From Eubacterium ramulus ATCC 29099 (lineage in GTDB: Bacteria > Bacillota > Clostridia > Lachnospirales > Lachnospiraceae), in the NCBI RefSeq assembly GCF_000469345.1, contig NZ_KI271096.1:100255-150112 (forward strand): DNA of 49,858 nt, given 5' to 3'. Each line of letters begins with the position of its first letter. The stretch's first letter is position 1. A model generated the notes under the pieces. That model ran no database searches and had not been told where the DNA came from. It worked only from the letters and a program-made list of their open reading frames with translations. Positions 45,468 through 49,858 of this stretch are shown here, piece by piece. A program made the position numbers and the translations under genes.

Positions 45468-45996
45468 AATACAATTCAAGTAAGACAAATGATCGCGGCT
45501 GCAAGTGTCGAAAGACCGCAGGTGAGGAAAGTCCGGGCTTCATAGGGCAGGATGCCGGATAACATCCGGTGGAGGTGACTCCAAGGACAGTGCAACAGAA
45601 AGATACCGCGTTAGCAATGAGCCATGCGCAGACACGGATTCAGCAGATTTTCGAGTAAGCTTGCTTACAGAGAAAACAGGATGAATCCGGGGATGGATAC
45701 GGCGAATGCCGTGTATCGAAAATTGCGCAGCAATTTGAGAGACCGCATGGCGGAGTAAAACAGGATTCTGTGTATTGCTCATTGTTAACGTAAGGGTGGA
45801 ATGGCAGTGTAAGAGACTACCGCCCGGCTGGTAACAGTCGGGGCACATGTAAACCCCATCCGAAGCAAGACCGAAACAAAGCGTTGACGTGGCCCGCCAG
45901 CTTTAGGTAGGTCGCTTGAGGTAACTGGCAACAGTTATCCTGGATAGATGATCATTCACGACATAACCCGGCTTATCGTTTTGCTTGAATTGTATT
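45468..45996 (+). ncRNA. rnpB: RNase P RNA, class A, with enlarged P12 region
   Basis: The catalytic RNA that matures tRNA 5' ends. Landmarks are GAGGAAAGTCCGGGCTTC near 45518, CAGAAAGATACCGC, the GGTAAGGGTGGAA-like block near 45790, and ACATAACCCGGCTTATC near 45962. P1 is long: AATACAATTCAAG (45468-45480) pairs perfectly with CTTGAATTGTATT (45984-45996), and T's follow, so P1 may also serve as terminator. At ~529 nt it is well above the usual 350-400. The excess sits in P12 between CAATGAGC (45615-45622) and GCTCATTG (45777-45784). Confidence 0.93.
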
Positions 45997-46047
45997 TTTT
46001 GTTCTATTAACTTTTTCTAAAATGTTTGTGAAAAGACAATAGGTTTG

Positions 46048-46076
46048 TTGACATCAATTTGCACAAACTGTAACAT
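46048..46076 (+). promoter_or_regulatory. Promoter of the zinc-ribbon/DUF5685/J-domain operon
   Basis: Consensus TTGACA (46048-46053), 17-nt spacer, TAACAT (46071-46076). The leader to the first start codon is about 50 nt. Confidence 0.7.
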
Positions 46077-46133
46077 AAGGTTATCGGTTCTGAAACAGGG
46101 ACTTTATTAAATAAAAAGACTGAGGTGTTACAG

Positions 46134-46574
46134 GTGAGAAATCGTTTTCAACAATTTATGTATGGACGTTATGGTATGGATCAGCTCAATCGTTTTTTAT
46201 CAACGATTGCATTGATCATTCTGGTAGTTTCTATGTTTATCCGCAGACCAATCGTCGAGATTGTCGCATTGGCACTGCTGTTCTGGTGCTATTATCGTAT
46301 GTTTTCCAAAAATATTTCAAAACGTGCAGCTGAAAATCAGAAATATATGAATTTCAGATATCGTGCCGTATGTTTCTTTAAAAAGGGAAGAACCGGTGGT
46401 TCTGCAAGTTTTGCACAGAAGCAGGCGCAGCGGAAAGCACATCATGAGCAGAAAAAGATTTATCGTTTTTTTGCATGTCCGAACTGTGCGCAGAAGGTGC
46501 GAGTGCCGAAAGGAAAAGGAAAAATCTGTATTACCTGTCCGAAATGCCATACAGAGTTTGTAAAGAGAAGTTAG
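46134..46574 (+). CDS. Membrane protein with C-terminal zinc ribbon
   Basis: A 146-residue protein of no named family. Two hydrophobic segments lie at about 22-38 and 42-60. A basic stretch follows, and a C-terminal zinc ribbon carries CPNC and CPKC pairs separated by a basic loop. GTG 46134 is chosen because GAGGTG ends 6 nt upstream. It is the first gene after a strong promoter and precedes the DUF5685-like and J-domain genes by 102 bp. A role as membrane anchor or substrate-binding partner in that operon is inference. Confidence 0.8.
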   Translation: MRNRFQQFMYGRYGMDQLNRFLSTIALIILVVSMFIRRPIVEIVALALLFWCYYRMFSKNISKRAAENQKYMNFRYRAVCFFKKGRTGGSASFAQKQAQRKAHHEQKKIYRFFACPNCAQKVRVPKGKGKICITCPKCHTEFVKRS

Positions 46575-46676
46575 AGAAATCGCTTAAATCGAATGTTGGG
46601 ATACAAATGGCAAAATGCTTGAAGAAAAAGCTGGATAAAATGCGAAAAGAAAAATGAGAATACAAGGAGTATGATC

Positions 46677-47522
46677 ATGTTTGGATATATTTATGTGAAT
46701 CGAAAAGGACTTTCGGAGGAAGACAGAAAAGATTATCAGTCTTACTACTGTGGATTGTGTCAGGCATTGCGTAAGAGCAGTGGGGTCAAAGGGCAGGTGC
46801 TGCTGAATTATGACATGACGTTCCTGATTATTCTGCTGTCCGGTCTGTATGAACTGGAGAATAAGGAAGAAGAATTTTTCTGTCCGTTGCATCCTGGGAA
46901 AAAGAAAATCGCATATATCAATGAGGTGACACAGTATGCCTCTGACATGAACGTGCTGCTGTCTTACCACAATCTGCTGGATGACTGGCAGGACGAGAAA
47001 AATTATCCGAAGCATGTGATGTCCATGATGCTGAAAAAGGATTATGCACGGATATCGCATAAATATCCGCGACAGGCAGAGGCAGTGGAAGCTTACATGA
47101 GAAAACTGAATATGCTGGAGCATAAGCGGGAAACGAATCTGGATGCGATCGCAGGTCTCACCGGTGAAATGCTGGGTGAAATTTTTGCATGGAAGGATGA
47201 TATCTGGTCCGAAGAATTACATTGCCTGGGATTTTACATGGGCAAGTTCATCTATCTGATGGATGCCTACGAGGATCTGGAAAAAGATCTGCGGAAAAAA
47301 GAGTATAATCCTTTTGAGTCCATGGTAAAAAACAGTCCGCAGGATTTTGAGACATTGAGCAAACTGATCCTGACCAGTATGATGTCGGAGTGTTCCAAAT
47401 CCTTTGAGCGGCTTCCGATTCTTCAGCATGCATCGATTATCCGGAATATTCTGTACTCCGGTGTATGGTCAAAATACGAGTATGTACAGGCAAAGAAGAA
47501 AAAGAGGAGGAAATCTCAGTGA
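46677..47522 (+). CDS. DUF5685-like protein with two DxxxD motifs
   Basis: A 281-residue soluble, mostly helical protein starting MFGYIYVN, which I associate with DUF5685 (unverified). Cys25/Cys28 (YYCGLC) and Cys69/His72 (CPLH) could bind a metal. DDWQD (102-106) and DAYED (196-200) followed by Asp204 and YNPF (210-213) are spaced like the two aspartate motifs of squalene/phytoene-synthase-type enzymes. ATG 46677 is chosen since AAGGAG ends 7 nt upstream; ATG 46671 is too close. It overlaps the J-domain gene by 4 nt. Function is unknown. Confidence 0.82.
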   Translation: MFGYIYVNRKGLSEEDRKDYQSYYCGLCQALRKSSGVKGQVLLNYDMTFLIILLSGLYELENKEEEFFCPLHPGKKKIAYINEVTQYASDMNVLLSYHNLLDDWQDEKNYPKHVMSMMLKKDYARISHKYPRQAEAVEAYMRKLNMLEHKRETNLDAIAGLTGEMLGEIFAWKDDIWSEELHCLGFYMGKFIYLMDAYEDLEKDLRKKEYNPFESMVKNSPQDFETLSKLILTSMMSECSKSFERLPILQHASIIRNILYSGVWSKYEYVQAKKKKRRKSQ

Positions 47523-48205
47523 GAAATCCTTATGAAGTACTGGGAGTATCGCCCGGTGCTACTGATGAAGAGATAAAAAAGGCATATAGAAAACTAAGCA
47601 GACAGTATCATCCGGATGCAAATGTCAACAGTCCGCACCCGGAGATCGCAGAAGAAAAATTTAAAGAAGTGCAGCAGGCATACACGCAGATCATGAAAGA
47701 AAAACAGCAGGGATATGCAGGAGGCTACCAGAATAGCAGTGCGCAGTCGGGGCCGTATGGTGCATACGGCGGATATGGCAGCTATGGCGGCTTTGGTGGA
47801 TTTGATTTTAACGGTCAGAGCGAACAGCGTTCCCAGCAGAATGATTCTGTGAATATGCAGGCAGCTTTGAACTATATCCGAAACGGATATTATAAAGAAG
47901 CACTGCATGCGTTGAATGATATTCCGGCCGGACAGCGCAGTGCGAGATGGTATTTCTTCTCTGCAGTGGCAAATCAGGGAGCCGGTAATAATGTGGCGGC
48001 ACAGGAGCATGCACAGCAGGCGGTGTCTATGGAACCGAGCAATATGGAATATCGGCAGTTTTTGCAGAATCTGCAGTTCGGCGGTACCTGGTATCAGAAC
48101 ATGGGATCAGCTTATCAGAGACCGGTATCCGGACTGTCACGGATGTGTGCCATCTGGTGTGGATTTATGATGTTTTTGAATTGCTGTTGTTTTCGGCCAT
48201 TTTAA
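47519..48205 (+). CDS. J-domain (DnaJ-like) co-chaperone
   Basis: A 228-residue protein. The J domain (1-65) contains the HPD motif at 31-33 and contacts DnaK. A Gly/Tyr-rich linker follows (about 75-105). A TPR-like helical region (about 115-185) is next, then a hydrophobic, Cys-rich tail (FLNCCCF) that may sit in a membrane or bind metal. It lacks the zinc domain and C-terminal domains of true DnaJ. GTG 47519 has GAGGAGG 8 nt upstream and overlaps the previous stop (GTGA). It would recruit DnaK to the partner proteins of this operon. Confidence 0.88.
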   Translation: MRNPYEVLGVSPGATDEEIKKAYRKLSRQYHPDANVNSPHPEIAEEKFKEVQQAYTQIMKEKQQGYAGGYQNSSAQSGPYGAYGGYGSYGGFGGFDFNGQSEQRSQQNDSVNMQAALNYIRNGYYKEALHALNDIPAGQRSARWYFFSAVANQGAGNNVAAQEHAQQAVSMEPSNMEYRQFLQNLQFGGTWYQNMGSAYQRPVSGLSRMCAIWCGFMMFLNCCCFRPF

Positions 48206-48255
48206 GACTGTGGCTGTGGAACAGTGATCAGTGGCGGAACGTTAATTTTTATAAA

Positions 48256-48320
48256 AGAAATCGGGATATCTTGTCTCCTCAGCTAGCAATCGCTTTCGGA
48301 GAAAAGATATCCCGATTTCT
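48256..48320 (+). repeat. Long perfect hairpin after the J-domain operon
   Basis: AGAAATCGGGATATCTT (48256-48272) is the exact reverse complement of 48304-48320, with an inner TCTCC/GGAGA. No T-run follows on either strand, so it is a weak terminator at best. It occupies the same position relative to the 55-bp module as the hairpin at 4036-4125 does to copy 2. Confidence 0.85.
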
Positions 48321-48335
48321 GTCTACACAGAGAGT

Positions 48336-48410
48336 AAAGCGGACATTCGCAATCCGCTTTCACTGACCAGAATCACGCACCAAGTCTCACGTGCGTTCGA
48401 CTTGAATGCA
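48336..48410 (+). repeat. Dispersed repeat module, copy 3, joined to a hairpin shared with the eno repeats
   Basis: 48336-48360 is the exact reverse complement of 20583-20607 and folds as AAAGCGGA/TCCGCTTT-type hairpin. 48356-48410 is the 55-bp module (53 of 55 identical to 4168-4222). This copy lies between converging genes rather than before a start codon. Confidence 0.88.
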
Positions 48411-48420
48411 GGATAGTGCA

Positions 48421-48453
48421 AAAAAAGACCTGTTGGAAATTCCAACAGGTCTT
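48421..48453 (-). terminator. Terminator of tRNA-Met
   Basis: On the minus strand, GACCTGTTGGA pairs perfectly with TCCAACAGGTC and is followed by T6. Confidence 0.9.
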
Positions 48454-48459
48454 CAGAAG

Positions 48460-48533
48460 TAGCGAGAGGGGGATTCGAACCCTCGACACTGCGGGTATGA
48501 ACCGCATGCTCTAGCCAACTGAGCTATCTCGCC
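48460..48533 (-). tRNA. tRNA-Met (CAT), elongator type
   Basis: A 74-nt cloverleaf. Acceptor GGCGAGA pairs with TCTCGCT (one G-U), the D arm contains AGCTCAGTTGGCTAGAGC, and the anticodon loop TTCATAC sits on TGCGG/CCGCA. The T arm is GAGGGTTCGAATCCCCC. The GGCG start and the lack of three consecutive G-C pairs in the anticodon stem favour the elongator over the initiator. CCA is not encoded. It has its own promoter and terminator. Confidence 0.95.
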
Positions 48534-48547
48534 ACACGAACTCCTTT

Positions 48548-48576
48548 ACTATACATGAAGTGGCGGGATTTGTCAA
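48548..48576 (-). promoter_or_regulatory. Promoter of tRNA-Met
   Basis: On the minus strand, TTGACA (48576-48571), 17-nt spacer, TATAGT (48553-48548), about 15 nt before the tRNA. Confidence 0.88.
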
Positions 48577-48629
48577 CAGTTTTTTACATTTTTTTCTCAA
48601 TCCACCTTCCAACCTTTTTTATGTTCGTC

Positions 48630-49188
48630 TCATTCCTTCGCCGTTGCTTCTTTCGTTCTTAGCTTTTGCGGAAAGAACAGCATTGCAGACGCGGTAAACA
48701 TTCCGTCTTTATATTCAAATTGAATGGTTCCATTGTATTTTTCTACGGCCTGCGTTACGTTATGCAGTCCCCAGCCGTGAAAAGATGATCTGCGAGTTTT
48801 TCGTGGAAGTCCGTCATTCGTAAATTTGATTTCTCTGGATGGATTGGAAATGTCGATGATTACAAATTTCTTGATGCTCTGGATACGGATCTTCAATGAG
48901 GATGTCTGTTCCGGGAGTTTTGCGACGGCTTCGATGGCATTATCCAGTAAAATTCTTACGAACTAAAATGCACCCAACGATAAAAAGAATCAGAATGTAC
49001 AGCAAAATGGAGAACATCGTATAGAGCAGATAGTCATTGATCTGTGTGTAAAATGGTGCCGCAACGCAGGAAATAAGGAGCGCGTACCGGTACTTGAACG
49101 TAGGATAAACGGCATGCAGCAATATAAAAAATATAAATACTTTCAGTACGGTAAAGCCGTAACCGGATATCATGAAGAATGTTGTCAT
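48630..49188 (-). pseudogene. Remnant GHKL (AgrC-like) sensor kinase with internal deletion
   Basis: ATG 49188 has GGAGG 7 nt upstream and overlaps the regulator stop (ATGA). It opens an N-terminal part of about 80 residues with hydrophobic segments that ends at a stop just after VRKNFTG near 48940. In another frame, starting at RILLDNAIEAV near 48952, the C-terminal half of a GHKL ATPase continues to 48630, including the G box SSFHGWGLHNV. The rest of the membrane domain, the His-containing dimerisation region and the frame are missing, so the kinase cannot work. The two parts meet within ~20 bp, which points to a deletion with a frame change. Confidence 0.85.
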
Positions 49189-49858
49189 AAAGAATTCCTC
49201 CATAATTTTTGCAGCAGTAATTTGAGTTCTTTGATACGTGCAAGACTGGCAGGAAGAAATTCACTGTTATCCAATTCAATCATGGTATCCTGAATAGATA
49301 CGATATGGATCAGATTTACGATGATGCCTCTGTCAGCAAAAACAAAATCAGAACTGTTTAGTTCTTCCATAACTGGATTTAAACTTTTACGTTCTTTTAT
49401 CTCGGTCTGGTTTGTTAGATGAAAAATACTGTTTTTTCCTTCGCGGGATATATATAAGATGTCTTTCAGTAATAATTTCCGATACATGCGCGTATTGGAG
49501 AGCGGATAATACTGATCAGTCTGCATATGAAGAATACGAAAAGCATCCTTTATGGCCGTTGGCAGTTTTTCCGGAAGCATTTCTTTTTCAATGTAACGGA
49601 ATGCGGACAGTTCAAAGGCATCCAGTGCATATTTTGTGTAAGCAGTAATGAAGATGATCAGCGCACCAGGTAGATACGTTCGGATCGTTGCGGATAATTC
49701 CATGCCATTCATATGCGGCATTTCAATATCGGTCAGGATCAGATCAAAGAAATGCCCTTCTTCGATGTCATAACTCAGGCTTTCACTGCTGCTGTACAGC
49801 GTGATAGTAGCTGCTTCCTGATTGGATTTTAACAAAAGTTAGCAAGAATTCTCCTTCC
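49185..49858 (-). pseudogene. LytTR-family response regulator, probably truncated or disrupted; continues past the window edge
   Basis: Readable from TTG 49835: the rest of a receiver domain (LILTDIEMPHMNGME with the phospho-Asp, FITAYTKYALDAFE) and a LytTR DNA-binding domain (DILYISREGKNSIFHL; VFADRGIIVNLIHIVSI). The first strand with its acid pair is absent. A TAA at 49841-49839 lies in frame 6 nt upstream, after KENSC. The AAGGAG further upstream is not well spaced for this TTG. Either a nonsense change splits the gene or a shortened protein is made. It is partner to the broken kinase, so the pair is most likely decaying. Confidence 0.7.

Noticed and set aside
48460-48533. Initiator tRNA-Met
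   Set aside because: The anticodon stem lacks the three G-C pairs and the first pair is a G-U wobble in a GGCG start, as in elongator tRNA-Met.

Overview
The window reads as chromosome of a Lachnospiraceae-type gut Firmicute (Bacillota), moderately AT-rich. The pointers are the gene content and order (secG-rnr-smpB-ssrA, dnaG-rpoD-trmK), strong AGGAGG-like ribosome binding sites, TTGACA/TATAAT promoters, split ThrE transporters, BspA-type leucine-rich repeats and a cytoplasmic GH42/Leloir galactoside pathway. The assignment rests on family resemblance only; no database search was possible.

Layout. 1-5.7 kb: a MATE exporter, then purine synthesis genes purC, purF and purB. Dispersed repeat modules sit just upstream of the MATE gene and of purB. 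5.7-6.2 kb: a gene-free stretch made of palindromes, including a 175-bp element with perfect 25-bp terminal inverted repeats. 6.2-20.3 kb: a galactoside island. A divergent AraC regulator faces galK-galT-galE, followed by a small membrane protein coupled to a second AraC regulator. A sugar ABC importer without an ATPase gene comes next, then a GH42 beta-galactosidase and a signal-less parallel beta-helix protein with an unrecognised N-terminal domain. Imported galactosides would be cut by GH42, and the galactose would enter the Leloir pathway encoded next door.

20.4-30.5 kb: enolase, a secreted sialate-O-acetylesterase-like protein with about 13 tryptophan-rich repeats, a three-gene VWA / MoxR-AAA / LRR module, and a two-gene ThrE transporter. 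30.6-34.2 kb: secG, rnr, smpB and tmRNA (protein export, RNA decay and ribosome rescue). 34.4-38.8 kb: an OmpR-type two-component system whose regulator 3' end is partly duplicated, then hisH-hisF and ung. 39-45.4 kb: dgt, dnaG, rpoD, trmK and a uridine-kinase-like protein. 45.5-46.0 kb: RNase P RNA with an enlarged P12 region. 46.1-48.2 kb: an unusual operon of a zinc-ribbon membrane protein, a DUF5685-like protein with two DxxxD motifs, and a J-domain protein. 48.2-49.9 kb: a repeat composite, tRNA-Met with its own promoter and terminator, and a decayed GHKL kinase / LytTR regulator pair running off the window edge.

The best candidates for undescribed biology are: (i) the Zn-ribbon / DUF5685 / J-domain operon, whose middle protein carries motifs reminiscent of squalene/phytoene synthases; (ii) the VWA-MoxR-LRR module; (iii) the cytoplasmic beta-helix fusion in the galactoside operon; (iv) a dispersed 55-bp RNA-like module with two mutually exclusive hairpins, in two copies placed in 5' leaders; and (v) the RNase P RNA with a 154-nt insertion in P12.
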